Positions 1-7,317 of a DNA stretch of 42,467 nucleotides are shown piece by piece (position 1 is the first letter of the stretch; each line of letters starts with the position of its first letter). The stretch is from assembly GCA_902789415.1 (NCBI GenBank), contig CADAOD010000031.1, positions 1 to 42,467 of the forward strand. Reading direction: 5' to 3'. Below the pieces are notes generated by a model. It did no database searches. It was not told the origin of the DNA and saw only the letters and a list, made by a program, of their open reading frames with translations. The DNA comes from an uncultured Prevotellaceae bacterium (GTDB taxonomy: Bacteria; Bacteroidota; Bacteroidia; Bacteroidales; Bacteroidaceae). The position numbers were made by a program, and so were the translations under genes.

Positions 1-39
1 GAAAAAAACATAAAAAGTTTAGCTAAAAATCGTATAAAA

Positions 40-71
40 TTTGCGTAATTCAAAAGAAATGAGTACTTTTG
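40..71 (+). promoter_or_regulatory. Predicted promoter of rpmH
   Basis: TTTG at 40-43 and TACTTTTG at 64-71 are separated by 20 nt, matching the Bacteroidota primary sigma pattern (TTTG, 19-21 nt, TAnnTTTG). Transcription would start a few bases after 71, giving a leader of about 40 nt before rpmH. Confidence 0.75.
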
Positions 72-118
72 CACCCCAAATCGGTAAATAAATAACAAAA
101 TTAAATAAGTATATCACA

Positions 119-274
119 ATGAAGAGAACATTTCAGCCACACAATCGCCGTCGCGTAAACAAGCACGGCTTCCGTGAGAGAATGGCCACCAAGAACGGTC
201 GTCGAGTACTGGCTGCTCGTCGCGCTAAGGGCCGCAAGAAGTTGACAGTTTCTGACGAGAATCACGGAAAGTAA
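119..274 (+). CDS. rpmH: 50S ribosomal protein L34
   Basis: This 51-residue, very basic protein is the large-subunit ribosomal protein L34. It begins [20 protein letters not shown] and continues with the family's [20 protein letters not shown] core. Its length is slightly above the usual 44-47 residues because of a short C-terminal extension (about TVSDENHGK) of the kind seen in Bacteroidota. The ATG at 119 is the only sensible start, about 45 nt after a good promoter. It appears to be transcribed alone, since a stem-loop with a T tract follows at 306-348. Confidence 0.97.
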   Translation: MKRTFQPHNRRRVNKHGFRERMATKNGRRVLAARRAKGRKKLTVSDENHGK

Positions 275-305
275 TCCGAGAGGAACTTAGAAAATGAGTT
301 AAAAT

Positions 306-348
306 AGAAAGAAGTAGAGTGAAATCTTTGCTTCTTTCTGTTTTTTTA
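306..348 (+). terminator. Rho-independent terminator of rpmH
   Basis: A 9-bp stem (AGAAAGAAG at 306-314, CTTCTTTCT at 331-339) with a 16-nt loop is followed by G and seven T residues. The loop and downstream arm overlap the promoter of the next gene (327-358), so the terminator of one unit and the promoter of the next share bases. Confidence 0.65.
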
Positions 349-358
349 TGTACTTTTG
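327..358 (+). promoter_or_regulatory. Predicted promoter of the PASTA-rluD-ddl unit
   Basis: TTTG at 327-330 and TACTTTTG at 351-358 are spaced 20 nt apart, the Bacteroidota promoter pattern. It lies 23 nt before the start codon at 381, giving a very short leader. Confidence 0.75.
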
Positions 359-380
359 TGCCGAAATAGAGAAGTAAAAG

Positions 381-1031
381 ATGAAAACAAAAGAATTCTT
401 CGGCAAGTTCTGTAGTAAGTTCCTGATTTGGAACCTGATAGCGATGGCACTCGTCATCATACTGTTGGTAGTAGGTGTGAACTACGGACTGGACTGGTAC
501 ACCCATCATGGCGAGAGTATCAGAGTGCCGAATATCGAGGGCATGCGAATAGCCAAGGCTCGCGAAACGATGGAAGAGTGCGGACTGGAGATTGTGGTGA
601 CTGATTCGGGCTACAACAGACGACTGCCTGCCGACTGCGTACTGTCGCAGAACCCTGGCGCAGGTCTTACCGTTAAGTCGGGACATATCATCTATGTAAC
701 CATCAACTCGTCTAACTCGCCATCGGTGGCTATCCCCGATGTGGTGGATAACAGCAGCTATCGCGAGGCCGAGGCTAAGCTGATATCATTAGGCTTCAAG
801 GTGTTGCCACCACAGTATGTAACTGGCGAGAAGGATTGGGTTTACGGTGTGTTGTGTAACGGTCGCAGAGTAACGGCAGGCGAACGTGTATCGATAGAAC
901 AGCCGCTGACCTTGCAGATTGGTAGCGGACAGTATGGTGCCGACGAGGAACTGAACGTGATAGGTGGCGATGATGCCACCATGCAGAGCGGTAATGACGA
1001 AGTGGATGATTTTGAGGAAGTGAAAGAATGA
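381..1031 (+). CDS. PASTA-domain membrane protein
   Basis: The 216-residue protein has a short cytoplasmic N terminus, one membrane segment (about residues 17-38) and two PASTA modules (about 46-110 and 113-183). The PASTA pattern is visible as V-P-N-I-E-G-M and A-I-P-D-V-V-D at the module starts and as D-C-V-L-S-Q-N-P-G-A-G. An acidic tail ends the protein. PASTA modules bind muropeptides or partner proteins at the cell wall; here there is no kinase or transpeptidase domain, so it is a stand-alone PASTA protein facing the periplasm. It overlaps the pseudouridine synthase gene by 4 nt (ATGA), so the two are probably translationally coupled. The next gene but one is ddl, which fits a cell-envelope role. 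The exact ligand cannot be read from the sequence. Confidence 0.9.
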   Translation: MKTKEFFGKFCSKFLIWNLIAMALVIILLVVGVNYGLDWYTHHGESIRVPNIEGMRIAKARETMEECGLEIVVTDSGYNRRLPADCVLSQNPGAGLTVKSGHIIYVTINSSNSPSVAIPDVVDNSSYREAEAKLISLGFKVLPPQYVTGEKDWVYGVLCNGRRVTAGERVSIEQPLTLQIGSGQYGADEELNVIGGDDATMQSGNDEVDDFEEVKE

Positions 1032-2071
1032 CAAACGAACCCATCGATATCGAAGAGCAGGAGCAAGAAGACTTGCTGTACGAACATTTTCGTATGGAGG
1101 TTGATAAAGGACAGGTACCTATCCGTATTGATAAGTACCTGGTTGAGCATCAGCCACACTCCAGTCGTAACCGTATCCAGCAGGCTGCCGATGCCGGTTT
1201 TATACATGTAAACGAGAAACCTGTAAAGAGTAACTATAAGGTACGTCCGGGCGATATCATCACCCTGATGCTGGATCGTCCGCATTACGATACTACGATT
1301 GAGCCCGAGGATATCCCCTTGGAAGTGGTTTACGAGGATGCCGACCTGATGGTGATAAACAAACCTGCAGGCATGGTGGTACACCCAGGATGCGGTAACT
1401 TTAACGGCACTTTGGTAAATGCGATAGCCTGGCACCTGAAGGATTTGGCCAGCTACGATCCTAACGACCCCGAGGTGGGCTTGGTGCATCGTATCGATAA
1501 GGATACCAGTGGCTTGCTGGTAGTAGCCAAGACACCCGATGCCAAAACATCATTAGGCAAGCAGTTCTTTAACAAAACTACACACCGTAGCTATAATGCC
1601 TTGGTGTGGGGTAACTTTGTAGAGGACGAAGGTCGCATCGAAGGAAATATCGGTCGCGATCCCAAGGACCGTCTGCGTATGGAGGTGTTCCCGCCCGATT
1701 CAGAGATAGGCAAACCTGCCGTAACCCATTATAAGGTATTGGAGCGCTATGGCTATGTAACTCTGGTGGAGTGTATCCTTGAGACAGGTCGTACCCACCA
1801 GATTCGTGCTCACATGAAACATATCGGGCATCCGCTGTTTGCCGATGAGCGCTATGGCGGCACCGAACTGCTGCGTGGCGAACGCACTGCCAGCTACAAG
1901 GCTTATATCCAAAACTGCTTTAAACTCTGTCCGCGTCAGGTGCTGCATGCTAAAACCTTAGGTTTTGTGCACCCCACAACAGGTAAGCAGATGGATTTTA
2001 CATCAGAGTGGCCTGCTGACATGACGGCTCTGATTGAAAAGTGGAGAAAGTATTTAAAAGTTAAGAGTTAA
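1028..2071 (+). CDS. rluD: RluA/RluD-family 23S rRNA pseudouridine synthase
   Basis: This 347-residue enzyme converts uridine to pseudouridine in 23S rRNA. It has an N-terminal S4 RNA-binding domain (about residues 28-90, with R-I-D-K-Y-L-V) and a RluA catalytic domain. The catalytic aspartate sits in H-R-I-D-K-D-T-S-G-L-L at about residue 157. The later G-R-T-H-Q-I-R-A-H-M motif is also typical. The length fits RluD (about 325-350 residues). Family assignment is firm; the exact target uridines (RluD versus RluC/RluA type) are inferred from the S4 domain and length. The start overlaps the upstream stop by 4 nt. The last codons (V-K-S-stop) lie inside a short AAGAGTTA-type repeat, so the C terminus may have been reshaped by it. 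Confidence 0.9.
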   Translation: MTNEPIDIEEQEQEDLLYEHFRMEVDKGQVPIRIDKYLVEHQPHSSRNRIQQAADAGFIHVNEKPVKSNYKVRPGDIITLMLDRPHYDTTIEPEDIPLEVVYEDADLMVINKPAGMVVHPGCGNFNGTLVNAIAWHLKDLASYDPNDPEVGLVHRIDKDTSGLLVVAKTPDAKTSLGKQFFNKTTHRSYNALVWGNFVEDEGRIEGNIGRDPKDRLRMEVFPPDSEIGKPAVTHYKVLERYGYVTLVECILETGRTHQIRAHMKHIGHPLFADERYGGTELLRGERTASYKAYIQNCFKLCPRQVLHAKTLGFVHPTTGKQMDFTSEWPADMTALIEKWRKYLKVKS

Positions 2072-2085
2072 GAATTAAGAGTTAA
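2055..2085. repeat. Short AGTTAAGA-type intergenic repeat
   Basis: The stretch consists of GTTAAGA/ATTAAGA phrases repeated in a row. It overlaps the last codons and stop of the rluD-type gene and runs into the spacer before ddl. Similar phrase repeats occur at 3090-3116, 4297-4323 and 33350-33372. Confidence 0.6.
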
Positions 2086-2096
2086 AAAATATAGAT

Positions 2097-3086
2097 ATGA
2101 AAAATTTGAAGAGAACGATTGCCATCGTATGTGGTGGCGACTCATCAGAACACGACGTTTCTCTGCGCTCGGCACAGGGACTTTACTCCTTCTTTGATAA
2201 GGAGCGCTACAATGTGTATATTGTTGACATCAAGGGCCAGGACTGGCACGTAGAACTGCCCGATGGAACAACTGCTAAGATTGACCGTAATGATTTCTCG
2301 TTCATGGAAAACGGCGAGGCTAAGGTTTTCGACTATGCTTATATCACCATTCATGGCACTCCAGGCGAGAACGGTCTGCTGCAGGGCTACTTCGACCTGA
2401 TTGGTCTGCCTTACAGCACCAGTGGTGTACTGGTCGAGGCTATGACCTTTGATAAGTTCGTGCTGAACCAGTATCTGCGTGGCTATGGCGTTAAGGTGGC
2501 CGACTCGTTGCTGATCCGTAAGGGCTACGAGGAGTTGGTAAGCGACGATGAGATCGAGGAGCGTATCGGTATGCCTTGCTTTGTAAAGCCTGCTGCCGAT
2601 GGTTCATCATTCGGCGTGTCGAAGGTGAAGGAGAAGGATATGCTGGCTCCTGCCATCCGCAAGGCGATGTTGGAGAGTCCTGAGATTATGGTCGAGAGCT
2701 TCCTCGAAGGTACCGAGATCTCAATCGGTGTCTATAAGACCAAGGAGAAGGCTGTGGTTCTGCCTGCCACCGAGGTGGTTACCAGCAACGAGTTCTTTGA
2801 TTACGATGCTAAGTACAACGGCCAGGTACAGGAGATTACACCAGCCCGTTTGCCAGAGGATGTCACAAAGCGTGTAGGGCAGATCACTTCGCATATCTAT
2901 GATATCCTGCACTGTAATGGTATCATCCGTATCGACTATATCATCTCTAAGGCAGGTGATATCTCCATGCTTGAGGTGAACACCACACCGGGCATGACAG
3001 CCACCAGCTTTATCCCTCAGCAGGTGCGTGCAGCTGGACTGTCGATGACCGATGTGCTGACCGAGATTGTGGAGAATCAATTCTAA
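2097..3086 (+). CDS. ddl: D-alanine--D-alanine ligase
   Basis: This cytoplasmic ATP-grasp ligase joins two D-alanines for peptidoglycan precursor synthesis. The 329-residue length is normal. The N-terminal domain opens with I-A-I-V-C-G-G-D-S-S-E-H-D-V-S, the standard Ddl signature. H-G-T-P-G-E-N-G-L-L-Q-G and the ATP-grasp residues K-P-A-A-D-G-S-S-F-G-V-S follow. The C-terminal E-V-N-T-T-P-G-M-T is the metal and ATP binding motif. It follows the pseudouridine synthase by 25 nt on the same strand and is probably in the same transcript. Nothing looks broken. Confidence 0.96.
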   Translation: MKNLKRTIAIVCGGDSSEHDVSLRSAQGLYSFFDKERYNVYIVDIKGQDWHVELPDGTTAKIDRNDFSFMENGEAKVFDYAYITIHGTPGENGLLQGYFDLIGLPYSTSGVLVEAMTFDKFVLNQYLRGYGVKVADSLLIRKGYEELVSDDEIEERIGMPCFVKPAADGSSFGVSKVKEKDMLAPAIRKAMLESPEIMVESFLEGTEISIGVYKTKEKAVVLPATEVVTSNEFFDYDAKYNGQVQEITPARLPEDVTKRVGQITSHIYDILHCNGIIRIDYIISKAGDISMLEVNTTPGMTATSFIPQQVRAAGLSMTDVLTEIVENQF

Positions 3087-3089
3087 TGT

Positions 3090-3116
3090 ATAGTTGAAAG
3101 TGGAGAGTTGACAGTT
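3090..3116. repeat. Short AGTTGAAAG/AGTTGACAG intergenic repeat
   Basis: The spacer between ddl and the acyltransferase consists of the phrases AGTTGAAAGT, GAGAGTTGA and CAGTTA. Its reverse complement matches the 4297-4323 copy, so two members lie in opposite orientation about 1.2 kb apart. Confidence 0.6.
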
Positions 3117-4268
3117 ATGATGACTGAGAGAGCGGAGTTTGATGCGATAAGACCTTACGAGGCGGGAGAGATGAAGCAGGCGTTCGACGACTTGCTGAAC
3201 GACAGACAGTTCCAGATGATACTGAAGGGCTTTGCCCCTTGGTTGCCAAAAACGTTGCGTAACGGCCTTTTGCGTCTGGCCTTCATGGGCATCAAGACAC
3301 CGCTTGATTTCCAAAAACGATTCATGAAACCTGTGGTGAAATATATCATCCGTAAGCATACCGACGGATGCTCGTTCCTGGACTCTGCGATAGCTGGTTA
3401 TGATAAGCACCAGCGTTACACGTTCGTCTCTAATCATCGCGACATCGTGCTCGACTCGGCATTCCTCGATGTGATGCTGGTGGATGCGGGCTATCCCACT
3501 ACCGTTGAGATCGGTATTGGCGATAACCTGCTTATCTATCCCTGGATAAAGCGACTGGTGCGTATGAACAAGGCCTTTACCGTGCGCCGTGGCTTGTCGC
3601 TGCGCGAAACATTGGCAGCCTCGCAACTCATGAGCCGTTACATACACTATGCTGTTACTCAGAAGCAGGAGAATATCTGGATAGCGCAGCGTGAGGGAAG
3701 AGCCAAGGATTCGAGCGACCATACTCAGGATGCTGTGCTCAAGATGCTGGCGATGGGTGGCGACTTGAAGGAACTGAACATTGTGCCACTCACCATCAGC
3801 TACGAGTTCGACCCCTGCGACTATCTGAAGGCGCAGGAGTTCCAGCAGAAGCGTGATAACCCCGCCTTTAAGAAGAGTAAGCAGGACGATCTCGACAATA
3901 TGAAAACAGGTATCTTTGGCTATAAAGGGCGGGTGACTTATCGTCCTGCCGCTCCTATCAACACCTGGATCGACGAACTCTCGGCGTTGCCCAAAACAGA
4001 GTGGTTTAAGGCTGTGGCCGAGCGTATGGACCGTGAGATACATCGTGGCTACGAACTTTATCCCTGTAACTACATCGCCCTTGACGAGTTGAATGGCGAT
4101 AAGGCCAATGCGGCTCATTATACCGATGCCGACGTGAAGCGCTTCAATCAGTACTTAGCTGGTCAGATGGCCAAGATCAATCTGCCCAATAAGGACGAGG
4201 CATTCCTCCGTGAACGCATGCTCACCATGTATGCCAATCCAGTACGCAACTTAATGGCCGCCCAATGA
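3117..4268 (+). CDS. Phospholipid/glycerol acyltransferase family protein
   Basis: This PlsC-like acyltransferase of about 383 residues probably transfers an acyl chain to a lipid precursor at the inner membrane. The acyltransferase motif is F-V-S-N-H-R-D-I-V-L-D at about residues 107-117, and a second motif is seen as I-A-Q-R-E-G-R-A-K-D. The His-to-Asp spacing (five residues between) differs by one from the textbook HX4D, so the substrate should not be assumed. The ATG at 3117 (or 3120) is preferred over an upstream TTG at 3108, because the TTG lies inside the AGTTGA repeat. Its stop overlaps the next start by 4 nt, so the lipoprotein gene downstream is probably coupled to it. Confidence 0.8.
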   Translation: MMTERAEFDAIRPYEAGEMKQAFDDLLNDRQFQMILKGFAPWLPKTLRNGLLRLAFMGIKTPLDFQKRFMKPVVKYIIRKHTDGCSFLDSAIAGYDKHQRYTFVSNHRDIVLDSAFLDVMLVDAGYPTTVEIGIGDNLLIYPWIKRLVRMNKAFTVRRGLSLRETLAASQLMSRYIHYAVTQKQENIWIAQREGRAKDSSDHTQDAVLKMLAMGGDLKELNIVPLTISYEFDPCDYLKAQEFQQKRDNPAFKKSKQDDLDNMKTGIFGYKGRVTYRPAAPINTWIDELSALPKTEWFKAVAERMDREIHRGYELYPCNYIALDELNGDKANAAHYTDADVKRFNQYLAGQMAKINLPNKDEAFLRERMLTMYANPVRNLMAAQ

Positions 4269-4945
4269 GAAAACTGTTTCGACTGATAGTAATCATAACT
4301 GTCAACTTTCAACTGTCAACTATCATCTCGTCTTGCTCGCAAGATGTTTACGATAAGGGCGAGGGAAAGTACTCGTTGTTGCGAGGCGACTTTGCTGAGG
4401 CTATTGTGAACAGCAACCAGCAGGTGACGAAGATAGTGACTGACGACGGTGATGAGTTGCCGCTTGTTAAACCTTACGAAGCCAAATGGATTATGAAGGC
4501 CGATACCACCTATCGCTGTATGCTATATTATAATAAGGTGGAAAATCAGGCCGAGGTGGTTTCGATGGGCCAGGTGCCATGTGCTTCGATCACGCTCTTA
4601 AAAGATCTCAATAAACCCTTATTGACCGACCCCGTGAAGTTTGAAAGCACGTGGATGAGCAAGACGGGCAAATATCTGAATATGAGCTTGATGCTCAAGA
4701 CGGGCGTGAGCGATGATTCGACTGCCGTCCAGAGTCTGGCCATTGTCAGCGATACACTGGTGAAGCATGCCGATGGCAAACACACCCGCCATCTTATTCT
4801 GTATCACGACCAGGGTAACGTGCCAGAATATTATTCTACCAAGGTGTACATGAGTATCCCAACAAAAAGAATTGATGCCGACTCGGTTAGAATCAGCATC
4901 AACTCATACGATGGTGAAGTCATCACCAAGCACCGTATCCGTTAA
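4265..4945 (+). CDS. NigD-like lipoprotein
   Basis: The 226-residue protein has a lipoprotein signal ending in I-I-S-S-C (Cys at about residue 24), so it should be anchored in an envelope membrane. After the lipobox there is a small domain with D-D-G-D-E-L-P-L and a beta-rich C-terminal half, resembling NigD-like proteins of Bacteroidales. That assignment rests on overall pattern, not on a catalytic motif, and the function is unknown. The hydrophobic part of the signal peptide (T-V-N-F-Q-L-S-T) is encoded by an AGTTGA-type repeat. The 3' end overlaps the end of the convergent GH31 gene by 4 nt, and no terminator is seen between them. Confidence 0.65.
   Translation: MRKLFRLIVIITVNFQLSTIISSCSQDVYDKGEGKYSLLRGDFAEAIVNSNQQVTKIVTDDGDELPLVKPYEAKWIMKADTTYRCMLYYNKVENQAEVVSMGQVPCASITLLKDLNKPLLTDPVKFESTWMSKTGKYLNMSLMLKTGVSDDSTAVQSLAIVSDTLVKHADGKHTRHLILYHDQGNVPEYYSTKVYMSIPTKRIDADSVRISINSYDGEVITKHRIR
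4297..4323. repeat. AGTTGA-type repeat inside a signal-peptide coding region
   Basis: The plus strand reads AACTGTCAACTTTCAACTG then TCAACTAT, the reverse complement of the intergenic copy at 3090-3116. It is translated as part of the hydrophobic core of the NigD-like lipoprotein signal. Confidence 0.65.
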
Positions 4946-7200
4946 TTCGCCTTATATACCTTATTATATATAGCATTCCAGTTTATCTGGTCGGTGCGCT
5001 GAGCCAGTGGGGCGTGTGGTATCACGCTGCCATCCTTGACCAGGATGATGCAGGGTATCTTGCCAGCCTCTATGGTCTGATAGCCGCCCTCGTAAACCTT
5101 ACCTGTCTGGTAGTCAATCCATTTGCCTTTAGGCAGATATACGTTACGACTGTTGCCACTCTCCAGCAGTGGAGCCACCAGCATTTTTGAGCCGAACATA
5201 TACTCATCCTCTACATACCAGGCACCCTGGTCGTGAGGAAACTCTACCAGTAGGGCACGCACCATGGGCAGGCCTAACTTACTGCACTCCTTGGCCTGCT
5301 CCCAAACGTATGGCATCAGCTTGTACTTCATTTCGGCGCAAGCACGGAAAGCATCGGTAAACGATTCGGAGATGAGCCATGGCTCGGTGGGAGGGGCACC
5401 GTGGGCACGGGTGTGACTGCTCAGGAAACCGAAGGGGAGCCAACGGCGATAGATATCCTCGGGCGATGCGGTAACAAAACCACCCATATCATGACTCCAG
5501 AACGAGAAACCACTCAGTCCGAAACTCAGTCCGCCTCGCAGGTCACCCAGCATACCGGTGTTGGTGGTGGCGGCATCGCCACCCCAGTGCAGGGCATAGC
5601 GCTGACTGCCTGCCCATGCCGAGCGGGCCCAGATGATGCCTTCGCCTGGATGATTGCGCTCTACCACCTCCCAAAGGGCTTTGTTATAGCGCAGCGGATA
5701 CAGGTTGTGCTCGTACAGTCCGCCCTTGCCACTATGATAGAAACCATTGTAGGGAGCTGCCTCGCCAAAGTCGCACTTGATGGTGGATACACCTTGCTTC
5801 AGCAGCCCCTCAATCTTTTGCTGATACCAGTTGACGGTCTCTGGGTTAGAGAAGTCGAGGATGGCATCTTCGACAGGCATGCCGCCAGTGGCATTTTTGA
5901 CATGGAGGCCCTTGTCGATGATCTCATTGAAGAAACGGTTCTTCGGGGTGAAGTAGGGTAATTGCCACAAGCAGGTGTGGAAGCCGTCCTTTGCCAACTG
6001 CTTCAGCATCTTTACGGGGTCTTTGAAACGGTCCTTGGCAAACTCGTAGTCGCACTGCCAGTCGGTGCCAAACCATCCCGTATCAAAATGTATCACATCG
6101 GCAGGGATGCGGTTGGCTCTGAGCTGACGGGCAATCTCCAAGCCTTCTTCTTGTGAGAAATAGGTGATGCGACTCATCCAGGTGCCGAAACTCCACAGAG
6201 GGGGTAGGGGCGACTTGCCGGTAATCTCGGTATATTCGTAAAGGATATCCTTCGGCTCGCCAAAGAACACGAAGAAGTCCATCTGTTCATCGGCCATAAA
6301 CAAGCGGTCGGCTCCGATATACGAAGCTCCGAAGTCGCAGGTTACAGGTGCTGAGGTGTGCATAAAGATGCCGTAGCCGCGATTTGAAAAGAAGAAGGGC
6401 ACGGGCTTATACTGTCCGTCGGTCTCAGGTCCCTGTGGGTCGGTCACGCTCAGGTGTACCTTTTGTCCCACCTTGTTCAGCGAGGTGAACGACTCGCCAC
6501 AACCATAGATACGTTCGCCAGGGGCCAGAGTCAGCACGGGGTTGATGCTTCGGCTGTTGTCGCTGCCTCGTTTGATAAACGAGAAAGGCTGTAGTTTTAC
6601 CTGCGACGAATCGTTATCGATGATGTGGCGTGTCTGAGTCAGCACCTTGCCGTTAGCATCCTTAATCACCAGTCGCCAAGGATACTTCTTGATTTCTATG
6701 CTGCCATAGGGCGAATTATAGCTAATGGCGTTAGCAGTCTGCGATGTTTTCCACAGCGCTCCTGCACCCTTAGCCTTAAATCCATCACAAAACATCACAT
6801 CCTCCTGGTCTGTGTTCTTCGGCTCTACTGGCGAAGTAAACATACGGATGCGTGCTGTTCTGGGCGAGATAAACTCAATCTTAATCTTCAGGTTTGGGTC
6901 GTTTTCGTAGGCTGCATCTGGAAAGTCCAGCATCTGCATGCGTACCGGCCAATAGCCGTTCAGGTTAAAAGCCTGTCGTGGACTCATGCGGTATCGTTTC
7001 CACTGTACCAGTCCTTCGCCTTTGGCAGCATCGAAACTAACCAAAGAGTCAGCGAAGAAGTACGTGTTCGACAAGTCGTAGAAGTCGGCTGTCATGTCCT
7101 TTTGCATACACTGCAGGTATTGTATTCCTGCGTTTGTCTGAATCTGCGCTGTGGCGTGTAGTGCCCATGCTGCACAGAAAAGTAGTAATAATCTCTTCAT
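4942..7200 (-). CDS. Glycoside hydrolase family 31, alpha-xylosidase/alpha-glucosidase type
   Basis: The 752-residue protein has a cleavable signal peptide ending A-T-A-Q near residue 19, so it acts in the periplasm or outside. An N-terminal beta-sandwich is followed by the GH31 barrel. The nucleophile motif is I-K-C-D-F-G-E (Asp at about 477), and the acid/base is the Asp in W-G-G-D-A-A-T at about 542. The K-x-D-F-G-E form of the nucleophile motif is typical of alpha-xylosidases such as YicI, so release of xylose from xyloglucan oligosaccharides is a reasonable inference. Alpha-glucosidase activity cannot be excluded. The gene diverges from the GH5 gene and lies outside the susC-susD transcript, so it must be expressed from its own promoter near 7225. 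Confidence 0.9.
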   Translation of the reverse strand: MKRLLLLFCAAWALHATAQIQTNAGIQYLQCMQKDMTADFYDLSNTYFFADSLVSFDAAKGEGLVQWKRYRMSPRQAFNLNGYWPVRMQMLDFPDAAYENDPNLKIKIEFISPRTARIRMFTSPVEPKNTDQEDVMFCDGFKAKGAGALWKTSQTANAISYNSPYGSIEIKKYPWRLVIKDANGKVLTQTRHIIDNDSSQVKLQPFSFIKRGSDNSRSINPVLTLAPGERIYGCGESFTSLNKVGQKVHLSVTDPQGPETDGQYKPVPFFFSNRGYGIFMHTSAPVTCDFGASYIGADRLFMADEQMDFFVFFGEPKDILYEYTEITGKSPLPPLWSFGTWMSRITYFSQEEGLEIARQLRANRIPADVIHFDTGWFGTDWQCDYEFAKDRFKDPVKMLKQLAKDGFHTCLWQLPYFTPKNRFFNEIIDKGLHVKNATGGMPVEDAILDFSNPETVNWYQQKIEGLLKQGVSTIKCDFGEAAPYNGFYHSGKGGLYEHNLYPLRYNKALWEVVERNHPGEGIIWARSAWAGSQRYALHWGGDAATTNTGMLGDLRGGLSFGLSGFSFWSHDMGGFVTASPEDIYRRWLPFGFLSSHTRAHGAPPTEPWLISESFTDAFRACAEMKYKLMPYVWEQAKECSKLGLPMVRALLVEFPHDQGAWYVEDEYMFGSKMLVAPLLESGNSRNVYLPKGKWIDYQTGKVYEGGYQTIEAGKIPCIILVKDGSVIPHAPLAQRTDQINWNAIYNKVYKAN

Positions 7201-7224
7201 AGTTCATCAGTTGAATTAATGCTG

Positions 7225-7232
7225 CAAATTTA
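7225..7232 (-). promoter_or_regulatory. Predicted -7 element for the GH31 gene
   Basis: The minus strand reads TAAATTTG here, 24 nt before the GH31 start. No TTTG is found at the usual 19-21 nt spacing upstream, so an activator may be needed. The promoter is back to back with that of GH5. Confidence 0.45.
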
Positions 7233-7251
7233 CAAAGGTTTTTTCAAATAA

Positions 7252-7283
7252 TTTGCTTTTTATTGAAATATTTCTTACCTTTG
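7252..7283 (+). promoter_or_regulatory. Predicted promoter of the GH5 gene
   Basis: TTTG at 7252-7255 and TACCTTTG at 7276-7283 have a 20-nt spacer, a full Bacteroidota promoter match. The GH5 start codon is 34 nt downstream. Confidence 0.75.
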
Positions 7284-7317
7284 CACCATCATTTATCAAA
7301 TAAGTGTAAATTGTGAT

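Noticed and set aside
3108-3116. TTG start for the acyltransferase
   Set aside because: It would translate bases of an AGTTGA intergenic repeat; the ATG at 3117 or 3120 is a better start.
5401-5961. Long open frames antisense to the GH31 gene and similar antisense frames elsewhere
   Set aside because: They mirror the codon structure of the real genes on the other strand, lack protein family patterns and have no promoters or spacing of their own.
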